A DNA stretch of 40,014 nt from Bacillota bacterium. Lineage in GTDB: Bacteria > Bacillota > Clostridia > SK-Y3. Position numbers and translations under genes: made by a program. A model generated the notes under the pieces. The model ran no database searches. It saw only the letters and a program-made list of their open reading frames with translations, and was not told where the DNA came from. Within the stretch, counting starts at the first letter, position 1; each line of letters begins with the position of its first letter. This document shows, in pieces, positions 24,778 through 31,127 of this stretch. The stretch is taken from contig JAKSBV010000075.1 in assembly GCA_022360955.1 (NCBI GenBank), positions 1 to 40,014 of the forward strand. The letters run 5' to 3'.

Positions 24778-24865
24778 AAAAAGACTCCTACCAATAATAA
24801 CGTCGCATTATTAGTAGGAGTCATCAGCTTCTCAGCAGTTAAAGGCGAACTCCATCACCTTATTT
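24778..24865 (-). ncRNA. Fluoride riboswitch (crcB motif) with terminator expression platform
   Basis: On the minus strand the aptamer (24860-24814) reads GGTGATGGAGTTCGCC, then TTTAACTGCTGAGAAGC, then TGATGACTCCTAC. This is the crcB consensus: a GG(C/T)GATGG(A/T)GTTCGCC stem, an AAC joint, a short hairpin and the pseudoknot segment ending in TGATG(A/G)CTCCTAC. The segment GACTCCTAC is also the 5' arm of a terminator, pairing with GTAGGAGTC (24791-24783), with AATAAT/ATTATT extending the stem and TTTTT after it (24782-24778). Fluoride binding should hold the aptamer and free the antiporter transcript. The match was made from memory of the motif. Confidence 0.93.
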
Positions 24866-24885
24866 AATTTTAACGATCTGTGTCT

Positions 24886-24914
24886 ATTATACGCTATATC
24901 CCTTGGCATTGCAA
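24886..24914 (-). promoter_or_regulatory. Promoter of the riboswitch-antiporter transcript
   Basis: Minus strand TTGCAA (24914-24909), 17-base spacer, perfect TATAAT (24891-24886). Transcription would begin about 20 bases before the aptamer. Confidence 0.7.
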
Positions 24915-24924
24915 TCTTCATTTG

Positions 24925-25074
24925 TCCGGAAGTCAGAAGTCGGACCATTATATTGCACGCTCTCCTGATGGCTCACAATTCCGACCTCTGCCCTTTGACC
25001 TCCACCTCCGGTTCACAAGATTGTTTTCATACGATTATATTTCAAACGTTACTGTTTATTATCTATCGATTTTG
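24925..25074. repeat. MITE-like element, family R2 (left part degenerate)
   Basis: The right end ATACGATTATATTTC...TTATTATCTATCGAT (25029-25072) and the interior TTTGACCTCCACCTCCGGTT match the 26.7-kb copy. The left end is missing or rearranged: GGAAGTCAGAAGTCGGACC at 24928 resembles the interior in reverse. No gene is inside. Confidence 0.6.
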
Positions 25075-25164
25075 TACAAACAAAACCCTACAGTATAACA
25101 CCACACCTCCTACTATAGTTAAAATTAGTTTGAATTGCTTGGGCGTGCTCTAACTCCAACGGCT

Positions 25165-25401
25165 TTAGACGGTATAAGCGTAAAGGTTAATCCAAAAACG
25201 CACAAAAATTATAATAAGCGCAGTCATACGGTATATGATATAAAATATCACATAATGTGGCAGCAAAATATAGATATAAAATAGTGTATAAACCAATATC
25301 ACAAAGCCTAAGATACTTAATACGATCAGGTTGCGCAGTAAGGGAAATGACATTATTGCAAGGCCGTATAGGAAAAGAGCATGTACATTTGCCCGCGTCA
25401 T
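25165..25401 (-). pseudogene. Possible remnant of a membrane protein gene
   Basis: A 78-codon frame beginning MTRANVHALFLYGLAIMSF encodes two or three hydrophobic helices and ends at 25165. There is no convincing RBS, and its start abuts an IS200/IS605-type end hairpin, so it looks like the tail of a gene cut by an insertion, or chance. No family is recognised. Confidence 0.25.
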
Positions 25402-25435
25402 ACCCACCTGCTTTAGCAGATGGGTAGTTTAAACC
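25402..25435. mobile_element. IS200/IS605-type end hairpin (remnant)
   Basis: ACCCACCTGCT-TT-AGCAGATGGGT followed by AGTTTAAACCC closely resembles the end hairpins of IS200/IS605 elements, which also form part of the RNA guiding TnpB-like proteins. No tnpA or tnpB frame lies in the window, so only an end remains. Confidence 0.5.
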
Positions 25436-25469
25436 CATAAGGGTCAACTATATATGGAGGTGTTTTTAC

Positions 25470-26690
25470 ATGGAGAAAAAACTACAGTTAGAACAAATTG
25501 AAAGAGACTTAACGGAGCTATGCGTTACTATTGGTGATAGGCATGTGGGGAGCCCAGGAAATCAAAAGGCCACAGATTATGTCGCCAAAAGGCTTGCTTC
25601 CAGCGGATTTAAAGTTGAAAAGCCAGAATTCACATGTATTGACTGGGAATCCGGAGAAGTAATACTTAAAGCTGGAAATGAGCGTATTGAGGCCTTTATT
25701 AGTCCCTATTCCCTTTCATGTGACATTGAGAGCAGCTTTGAGACGGCATGCACCTTTGAGGAGTTAACTGGCAAGGATTTTACAGGGAAGATTGCCGTAC
25801 TACACGGCGAGTTATGTAAAGAGCAGCTAATGCCTAAAAACTTTGTGTTCTATAATCCGGAAAATCATAAGCAAATTATAAGCATGATTGAGGAGAAATC
25901 TCCGCTTGCCGTTGTAGCAATAACGAGTCGAAATCCAGAGCTTGCCGGGGCCTGGTACCCATTCCCACTATTTGAAGACGGTGACTTTAATATTCCCTCT
26001 GTATTTTTAACCGAGGAAGAGGGAAGAAAGATATTAAGTAACGCAGAAAATACAATGTATCTAAAGATTGAATCAAAGAGAATACCGTCAAAGGGATGTA
26101 ATGTCATCGGAACTAAGGATGGATCCAGTAATCAGCGCATCGTTTTCTGTGCACATATTGATACGAAGAAAGGAACTCCGGGGGCCTTAGATAATGGCGC
26201 AGGAGTGACATCTTTACTTGCACTGGCTGATTTGTTAAAGGATTACAAGGGAAAATACGGCATAGAAATTTTAGCAGTCAATGGAGAGGACTATTATGCT
26301 GCTTCCGGGCAAATGCTTTACTTGTCAGAAAATAAAGATGGATTTGAGGATATCCTATTAGCAGTAAATACAGATGGAACCGGGTGCAAAGGTTATAAAA
26401 CCACTTTTAGCTGTTTTGACTGTAAAGAATCCATGGGGCAGGCTATACGTAATGCCTTTAAAGATAATAAAAAATTTATAGAAATCGATCCGTGGTATCA
26501 AAGCGATCACATGATATTTGTCATGAATGGAATACCTGCGGTCGCTTTAACCTCCGAGAACGTTATGGAGGTTATGACCGAGATTGCCCATACGCCCCAT
26601 GATAAAATAGATAAGGTGGATAGTAATAAAATACCGGAAATTGCCCAGGCAATGAAGGACATGATAAATGGGTTAAATGATATTAAATAA
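25470..26690 (+). CDS. M28-family zinc aminopeptidase-like protein
   Basis: Predicted cytosolic metallopeptidase of 406 residues; no signal peptide is seen. An N-terminal part (1-70) is followed by an inserted PA-like domain (about 75-200) and the M28 catalytic core. Metal and catalytic residues are in order: His229 and Asp231 (CAHIDTK), Asp241 (GALDNGAG), Glu273-Asp274 (NGEDYYA, where many relatives have Glu-Glu), Asp302 (NTDGTG) and a His in IAHTPHDKID near the end. TGGAGGTG lies seven bases before the ATG. The stop codon coincides with the left end of an R2 repeat, so the original C-terminus may have been altered. Substrate unknown. It stands alone between an IS-type hairpin and the repeat. 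Confidence 0.9.
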   Translation: MEKKLQLEQIERDLTELCVTIGDRHVGSPGNQKATDYVAKRLASSGFKVEKPEFTCIDWESGEVILKAGNERIEAFISPYSLSCDIESSFETACTFEELTGKDFTGKIAVLHGELCKEQLMPKNFVFYNPENHKQIISMIEEKSPLAVVAITSRNPELAGAWYPFPLFEDGDFNIPSVFLTEEEGRKILSNAENTMYLKIESKRIPSKGCNVIGTKDGSSNQRIVFCAHIDTKKGTPGALDNGAGVTSLLALADLLKDYKGKYGIEILAVNGEDYYAASGQMLYLSENKDGFEDILLAVNTDGTGCKGYKTTFSCFDCKESMGQAIRNAFKDNKKFIEIDPWYQSDHMIFVMNGIPAVALTSENVMEVMTEIAHTPHDKIDKVDSNKIPEIAQAMKDMINGLNDIK

Positions 26691-26930
26691 CAAGCAGTAA
26701 GGTTGGAAATATAATCGTACTCCAACCACAGCTATTCCGAATCTAAAAAGTGGTTGAGGGCTGAGAGTTGAGAATGAACCGCCTACCATTCATGACCCCT
26801 TGTTGCTGATTACTTTGTGCTCCTGTCTGGCTATTTCCGACTTCCACCCTCTGACCTCCGGTTCATAAGGTTACTTCCATACGATTATATTTCTAATTAA
26901 AGTTGGTTATCTATAGATAACCAACTTTAA
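26688..26930. repeat. MITE-like element, family R2 (best preserved copy)
   Basis: Left end TAACAAGCAGTAAGGTTGG plus AAATATAATCGTAC; right end ATACGATTATATTTCTAA. The two ends share GAAATATAATCGTA in inverted orientation. The interior carries AATCTAAAAAGTGGTTGAGG and CTGACCTCCGGTTCATAAGG. Length is about 240 bases, with no frame. The right edge is a perfect 34-base palindrome (26897-26930). With the copies at 20.7, 22.1 and 25.0 kb this makes a non-autonomous element family. Confidence 0.75.
26897..26930. repeat. Perfect 34-base palindrome
   Basis: TTAAAGTTGGTTATCTA is followed directly by its exact reverse complement, with no loop base. It lies at the outer edge of the R2 element. The central CTATAGATAA recurs at the other R2 ends in mutated form. 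It may form a cruciform or, in RNA, a terminator-like hairpin for the peptidase transcript, though no T-run follows. Confidence 0.7.
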
Positions 26931-27103
26931 AATCAAATTATTCATTATTCATTAAACCAGTGGGGCATATATCGATTTGTTTCAAGGGCTTTCTTTTTGC
27001 CGCACAATAGGATATACTAAATATATTATTAAATCATAGTACGGCTATCATAAATTCTGTCTTTAAAATAAAAGACGATTTTGCGATAATACGGAGGAAT
27101 ACA
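26931..27103. other. Spacer upstream of the DtxR-like gene
   Basis: AT-rich, with a TATACT (27013-27018) that could be a -10 box but no matching -35. No clear DtxR-type operator dyad was found. Confidence 0.3.
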
Positions 27104-27487
27104 ATGGAAAAACTGACATCCACAATGGAAAATTATCTTGAAGCAATCTATGAACTTTCAAGGGAAGGAACAGGCGCACGGGTATCGGATATTGCCGATC
27201 GATTAGGCGTTACGAAAGCAAGCACCCATAGCGCCATATCCACTCTTTCTGAGAAAGGATTAATTATAAGAGAAAAATACAGGGAGGTATTTCTCTCTCC
27301 GGCCGGACTTAAACTAGCCGAATCCACGTCTAAAAAGCACAAAGTGATTCAAAGATTTTTCACTGAGGTGTTAAAAATCGATCCCCATATTGCCGATAAG
27401 GATGCTTGTGCCATTGAGCATGTCATCAGCAACGATTCGATTTATGCCATCCAGCAATTTCTGGCTTCATTTAAAGAGGAAAAGTAA
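27104..27487 (+). CDS. DtxR/MntR-family metal-dependent regulator (short form)
   Basis: Regulator of 127 residues with the DtxR winged helix (about 1-65): MENYLEAIYELSREGTGARV and SDIADRLGVTKASTHSAIST, then LSEKGLIIREKYREVFLSPAG. The dimerisation/metal domain (66-125) has HKVIQRFFTEVLKIDPHIADKDACAIEHVIS with His, Glu, Asp and Cys in the usual metal-site positions. No SH3-like third domain, so it is of MntR or short type. GGAGGAATACA lies directly before the ATG. It converges with the permease-ferredoxin gene 22 bases away, and no obvious Fe or Mn uptake genes are close; its targets are unknown. Confidence 0.9.
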   Translation: MEKLTSTMENYLEAIYELSREGTGARVSDIADRLGVTKASTHSAISTLSEKGLIIREKYREVFLSPAGLKLAESTSKKHKVIQRFFTEVLKIDPHIADKDACAIEHVISNDSIYAIQQFLASFKEEK

Positions 27488-27509
27488 TTGTATATTCAAC
27501 AATTAAGTA

Positions 27510-28235
27510 CTATTTAAAGCAGATTGCTTTTGCAGGACATTTTTCAATGGTTAATCTAAGGCCTGCTACTTTTTCCTCCTCTATCTTTTTCTTTTTCACT
27601 TTGGCTTTCTTATCCATTATTTCAAAATGGTCCGGTGAGAATCTGGCACATAACCCGCAGCCTATACAATATTGCTCTTTGATGTCAATTGCATTTATTT
27701 TTTCTATCTCCACTTCTCTATAGATTGGTATATTTTCTTTTTTAACAATTGCGGACATGATATAGGCCGTCATCCATATAGAGATTACTGTCAATATCCA
27801 TCTCACACCCATAAATTCGACTCCTAAAAATTTTGCTTCATTTGCAAGCATCGGAACTTTTACCACAGCCCAAGCACTTAATATAATCACAATATTGATC
27901 ATACTTGCCCCTTTTCTCAAAAGCATCTTACACACCGGAAATGCCGCATATATCGGACCCGCGGAAAAGCTCCCCAATATTAAAGAAAAGACGTTTCCTT
28001 TCCATCCTGATTTTTCACCAAAGCTATTGATAATTAGTTCTCTCGGAGCCCATGCTTCTATGATAGCGGTCAGCAAAAAAATAACCGGTATGATTTCTAA
28101 CATTTCTATTACATAATACATACTGTTTTTAATCGATAAAACTGCTTTATCAGGCATTGTTATAAACAAAACCGCATAGGTCAGGGCCACTGCCGCCAGC
28201 AGTTTATTTCTTTTCGCAAATTGAACGATATTCAT
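27510..28235 (-). CDS. Permease half with C-terminal ferredoxin domain (DUF318/YraQ-like, second part)
   Basis: Membrane protein of 241 residues. About five spans (to residue 175) resemble the second half of a DUF318-type permease (GSFSAGPIYAAFPVCKMLLRKGAS). The soluble tail holds a ferredoxin motif CIGCGLCARFSP ... EKCPAKAICF with four cysteines suited to one [4Fe-4S] cluster, and a basic KAKVKKKKIEEEK loop. It begins within the stop codon of the first-half gene (ATGA overlap), so the two halves are made together. The CSC motif of ArsP-type permeases is absent here. Fusion of a redox centre to a transporter is unusual and suggests electron-coupled transport or redox sensing. Substrate unknown. 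Confidence 0.8.
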   Translation of the reverse strand: MNIVQFAKRNKLLAAVALTYAVLFITMPDKAVLSIKNSMYYVIEMLEIIPVIFLLTAIIEAWAPRELIINSFGEKSGWKGNVFSLILGSFSAGPIYAAFPVCKMLLRKGASMINIVIILSAWAVVKVPMLANEAKFLGVEFMGVRWILTVISIWMTAYIMSAIVKKENIPIYREVEIEKINAIDIKEQYCIGCGLCARFSPDHFEIMDKKAKVKKKKIEEEKVAGLRLTIEKCPAKAICFK

Positions 28236-28714
28236 ATCAGCACCCCCATTGCAAGTGCAATCATCACTGCAAATAAAAAGCTAAGCGTGTTTCTGGTGAC
28301 GGCAAATTTGAGTCCGAACTCCTGTTTTTCTAACGGAAAAGTTACCACACCTACCATCGTCAAGGTAGTTAAAAATGCAACTGCGGGAACGATGCCGGCA
28401 CCTATATCTACAAAGGAGCCAACCAGCGGAAACGCCACAAACGCAGGTATTAATGTTATACTTCCTACAACAGCCGAAACAATGGTCGAAATAAACTGAT
28501 CGGATTGACCTAAAACGCTTTTAATCGTTTCCGGAGGTATAAATGTCAATATCAGGCCTATTAAAAACAATATCGCTGCGATCTCCCCTATCATATTTCC
28601 CATCATCCCTCTTGCTATTTTCATAGCGTTTAACGTTCTCCGCTTATTTTTTGTGAGGGATATCACCAAAGCGCCCCCTGCTATAATCCATAAAAGAATT
28701 GTAAATACATCCAT
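28232..28714 (-). CDS. Permease half (DUF318/YraQ-like, first part)
   Basis: Membrane protein of 160 residues with four or five spans, MDVFTILLWIIAGGALVISL then TKNKRRTLNAMKIARGMMGN and hydrophobic segments including IPAFVAFPLVGSFVDIGAG. It resembles half of a two-part DUF318-type permease and overlaps its ferredoxin-bearing partner by four bases. AGGAG lies before the ATG, one base after the cupin stop codon. Operon order is cupin, this half, then the ferredoxin half. Confidence 0.78.
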   Translation of the reverse strand: MDVFTILLWIIAGGALVISLTKNKRRTLNAMKIARGMMGNMIGEIAAILFLIGLILTFIPPETIKSVLGQSDQFISTIVSAVVGSITLIPAFVAFPLVGSFVDIGAGIVPAVAFLTTLTMVGVVTFPLEKQEFGLKFAVTRNTLSFLFAVMIALAMGVLI

Positions 28715-28715
28715 T

Positions 28716-29042
28716 TTACATACTCCTATAATCTTTGGGATTGGGAGATTTTACAACAAAAAACTCCAGCACTTCTTCATCAAGGTTATTTACATTCATC
28801 TTCGTATGATACGGAATATTAACAATATCTCCTAAGGAATATTTTTGAGGTTCTTGTTCGTCTAGTTGCAGCGTCATTGTCCCTCGGATAACGATCATAT
28901 AGACATTCGAATTCGAATAATGCTCCGGCAGTCCTGTACCGCTTGTGAGTATCATATGATTCAAATGAATGTTTTCATCGTCAACAATCCTTTCCACTAT
29001 TTTCTTATCGCTTTTACCGTACTTATAATTTTTTTCTAACAT
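28716..29042 (-). CDS. Small cupin-domain protein
   Basis: Single-domain cupin of 108 residues. The double-stranded beta-helix core runs from about 28 to 100, with motif 1 around GTGLPEHYSNSNVYMIVIRG and motif 2 around YSLGDIVNIPYHTKMNV. Of the usual metal ligands only some are kept (His41 in PEHYS, His in PYHTKM), so metal binding is uncertain. AGGAGG lies before the ATG at 29042. It is the first gene of the operon with the two permease halves, downstream of a Crp/Fnr-type operator. Role unknown; it could sense or bind the transported compound. Confidence 0.85.
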   Translation of the reverse strand: MLEKNYKYGKSDKKIVERIVDDENIHLNHMILTSGTGLPEHYSNSNVYMIVIRGTMTLQLDEQEPQKYSLGDIVNIPYHTKMNVNNLDEEVLEFFVVKSPNPKDYRSM

Positions 29043-29075
29043 ATTGATGCCTCCTTTTATTTTTGTTAGTTATAT

Positions 29076-29116
29076 ATTATAATTTTAATGATTGCTTTGC
29101 AGTTACCATGGTAACT
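29076..29116 (-). promoter_or_regulatory. Crp/Fnr operator and promoter of the cupin-permease operon
   Basis: A perfect 16-base palindrome AGTTACCATGGTAACT (29101-29116) lies upstream of a perfect minus-strand TATAAT (29081-29076). There is no -35 box, and the palindrome centre is about 40 bases upstream of the expected start, the position of a class II Crp/Fnr activator. The divergent Crp/Fnr gene starts 24 bases beyond the palindrome. Confidence 0.75.
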
Positions 29117-29139
29117 AATCCATATAAAAGGTGATATTG

Positions 29140-29823
29140 ATGAATATAAAAAACTATATACCCTTTCTTAAACAGAATATTTTATTTAAAGATTTTTCTT
29201 CCGAAGCATTATTAACACTCTTTTACACGCATCATTACAGGATTTCGCAATATAAAAAAAACACCATCATTTATTTTGAAGGTGAAAAGTGTTTTGCGTT
29301 TGATATAATCATACAGGGTGAAATACTTATTCAAAAAATTGATGAAAAAGGGAATATTTTAACGGTTGCTCAATTCGCTGCCGGAGACAATATTGGCGGA
29401 AATCTACTATTTTCAAATTATCCCTTTTTCCCAATGAGTATCATTGCCAAATCGGATACGCTGGTCCTTCATATCGGCAAAAGCTTAATTGTGCAGCTTT
29501 GCCAGGACAACCGGAATTTCCTGCTTGAGTTTTTAAAATGTATCTCGGATAAAACAATGATCTTAACAAATAAAATTAAATCAATTTCCATGAAATCAAT
29601 CAAACAATCTATTATTGATTTTTTAAATTACGAATATTACGCACAAGGCAATCGTAAAATTGAACTCAATATGACAAAGAAAGAATTGGCTGAAAGATTA
29701 GGCATTCAGAGAACATCATTGTCTCGAGAGCTCAATAAAATGAAAAAGGCCGGTTTAGTTTCCTATGATTCCCATTCAATAACGATAAAAGATTTTAGTA
29801 TCATCAAAAATATTAATGATTAA
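29140..29823 (+). CDS. Crp/Fnr-family transcriptional regulator
   Basis: Regulator of 227 residues with a cNMP-binding-like beta barrel (about 15-125; NTIIYFEGEKCFAFDIIIQG) and a C-terminal winged helix (about 150-220; MTKKELAERLGIQRTSLSRE). The barrel lacks the strict cAMP-contact residues, so another effector is likely. A GTG three codons earlier is possible, but AAAGGTG before the ATG at 29140 fits better. It diverges from the cupin-permease operon, with one palindrome between them placed as an activator site for that operon. Confidence 0.9.
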   Translation: MNIKNYIPFLKQNILFKDFSSEALLTLFYTHHYRISQYKKNTIIYFEGEKCFAFDIIIQGEILIQKIDEKGNILTVAQFAAGDNIGGNLLFSNYPFFPMSIIAKSDTLVLHIGKSLIVQLCQDNRNFLLEFLKCISDKTMILTNKIKSISMKSIKQSIIDFLNYEYYAQGNRKIELNMTKKELAERLGIQRTSLSRELNKMKKAGLVSYDSHSITIKDFSIIKNIND

Positions 29824-29837
29824 AATTGATGAAAATC

Positions 29838-30605
29838 TTACTTTCCAAGCTTATCGCAATAAATGTGTATGGCGTCTCTTAAAAACTTGGCAAGACCCGG
29901 TTTATATTTGTCGATATTGGCAGTAAAGCGTTCGTCACTGACATAGAGATCGCCCAATCCTCTCAGTGTTTCCGGCGTACATTCGTAAAAGTATTCGGTA
30001 ATATGCTGTCTCCATGCTTCTACGGCTTCTTGAACCACCGCATCTGCCGGTCCTCTATCCATAGCATCCATCATCTTCTTATAGATTTTTTCGCGCTTTG
30101 CTTGAATAGCGGCCCAGTCCTTTGCCGTGTACTCGGAAGTCTTTTGCTGACTTTCCTTGTATGCTTCGGTATTGCCGTACTTCCGCTTCGTCTCCTCCGC
30201 ATATTTTGCCTTGTGTTCTTCTAGCTCGGTCAGATCAAATGCTTTAAACATTTCCTTCTTATCCATATCCATACCTCCTTCGATAGAATTTATTGTTCGT
30301 TCTACGGTTCTAATGATTTTTTCAAGTCTTTTCTGCTTTTCCAAAAGCAATTGCTTGTGAGCCTTTAAAGCCTTTTTCCTGTCAAAATCCGGACGATCTA
30401 AAATTGTTTTTATTTCTTGGAGGCCAAAATCCAATTCCTTAAAAAATAGTACCTGCTGCAACCTTTCAAGTTCTTTCTCCGTATAAAGCCTGTATCCGGC
30501 CGGACTTACACGTCCCGGCTTCAGCAGCCCTATTTTGTCATAATGGTGAAGCATACGTACGCTGATCCCCACCATATCCGCTACCTCTTTTACCTTGTAG
30601 TGCAT
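29838..30605 (-). CDS. MerR-family regulator with TipAS-type drug-sensing domain (Mta/TipAL-like)
   Basis: Regulator of 255 residues, the length of B. subtilis Mta. The N-terminal MerR winged helix (1-70) reads MHYKVKEVADMVGISVRMLH then HYDKIGLLKPGRVSPAGYRL. A long coiled-coil dimer helix (about 78-115) and a TipAS ligand domain (about 125-250) follow, with AWRQHITEYFYECTPETLRG and GLAKFLRDAIHIY. The frame opens 28 codons earlier, but GGAGGTGATCAAA before the ATG at 30605 decides the start. The promoter has the stretched spacer typical of MerR targets, indicating autoregulation. No drug efflux gene lies adjacent; the thioredoxin-like gene upstream ends at its own terminator. Confidence 0.93.
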   Translation of the reverse strand: MHYKVKEVADMVGISVRMLHHYDKIGLLKPGRVSPAGYRLYTEKELERLQQVLFFKELDFGLQEIKTILDRPDFDRKKALKAHKQLLLEKQKRLEKIIRTVERTINSIEGGMDMDKKEMFKAFDLTELEEHKAKYAEETKRKYGNTEAYKESQQKTSEYTAKDWAAIQAKREKIYKKMMDAMDRGPADAVVQEAVEAWRQHITEYFYECTPETLRGLGDLYVSDERFTANIDKYKPGLAKFLRDAIHIYCDKLGK

Positions 30606-30624
30606 TTTGATCACCTCCACCCTT

Positions 30625-30655
30625 ATCATAAACCATAACACAATGTTAGGGTCAA
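30625..30655 (-). promoter_or_regulatory. MerR-type promoter with 19-base spacer
   Basis: Minus strand TTGACC (30655-30650) and TATGAT (30630-30625) are separated by 19 bases. The spacer holds a dyad, CTAACA-TTG-TGTTAT. Over-long spacers with a central dyad are the hallmark of MerR-family activation. Confidence 0.75.
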
Positions 30656-30697
30656 TGGTAAATTTAACAATACTTTTTATTGACAACAAACCTATAA

Positions 30698-30743
30698 GGA
30701 AAACCTCATAAGCGTAAGCAAGATATTGCTTATACTCATGAGG
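30698..30743 (-). terminator. Intrinsic terminator of the permease-thioredoxin operon
   Basis: CCTCAT (30704-30709) pairs with ATGAGG (30738-30743), and TAAGCAA pairs with TTGCTTA inside. On the minus strand TTTTCC follows. It lies about 50 bases after the stop at 30792. Confidence 0.75.
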
Positions 30744-30791
30744 CTCTATTGCATTTACCTTTATATTTTTAACAACGCCAAACCAAAATAT

Positions 30792-31019
30792 TTACAAATA
30801 TTTTTTAATATCTTCTACCGACGGAACTCTGCCCATTGCCTTTACCTGTTCATCCACTACAATCGCCGGGGTTTTCATTACACCATACGCTGCGATCTCT
30901 TTGAAATCCTCCACCTTTTCAACGACGGCATCAATACCCAGCTCTTTTACAGCCTCTTTGACGTTACTCTCTAACTTTTTACAGCTTGCACATCCCGAAC
31001 CTAAAACCTTGATCACCAT
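30792..31019 (-). CDS. Small redox-active disulfide (thioredoxin-fold) protein
   Basis: Glutaredoxin-like domain of 75 residues with a CxxC active site, GSGCASCKKLE (Cys10, Cys13), and the cis-proline region MKTPAIVVDEQV. It matches the small redox-active disulfide protein family common in anaerobes. The frame opens earlier, but GAGGAGG before the ATG at 31019 sets the start. It is the second gene after a YraQ/ArsP-type permease (109 bases apart) and is followed by a terminator. This pairing is frequent and suggests the protein delivers, reduces or binds the metal(loid) the permease exports. Confidence 0.92.
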   Translation of the reverse strand: MVIKVLGSGCASCKKLESNVKEAVKELGIDAVVEKVEDFKEIAAYGVMKTPAIVVDEQVKAMGRVPSVEDIKKYL

Positions 31020-31127
31020 TGAAAATACCTCCTCAATATTATAATACCATCTTTCTTTTATACATATCAATCTCGAAAAAGCGTTGACCTTTCATACCTT
31101 TGGTTCAATTTTATCGTATAAAATCAC

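Noticed and set aside
25187-25447. 86-codon minus-strand frame overlapping the membrane remnant
   Set aside because: Runs through the IS-type hairpin in a different frame, lacks an RBS and gives no plausible protein.
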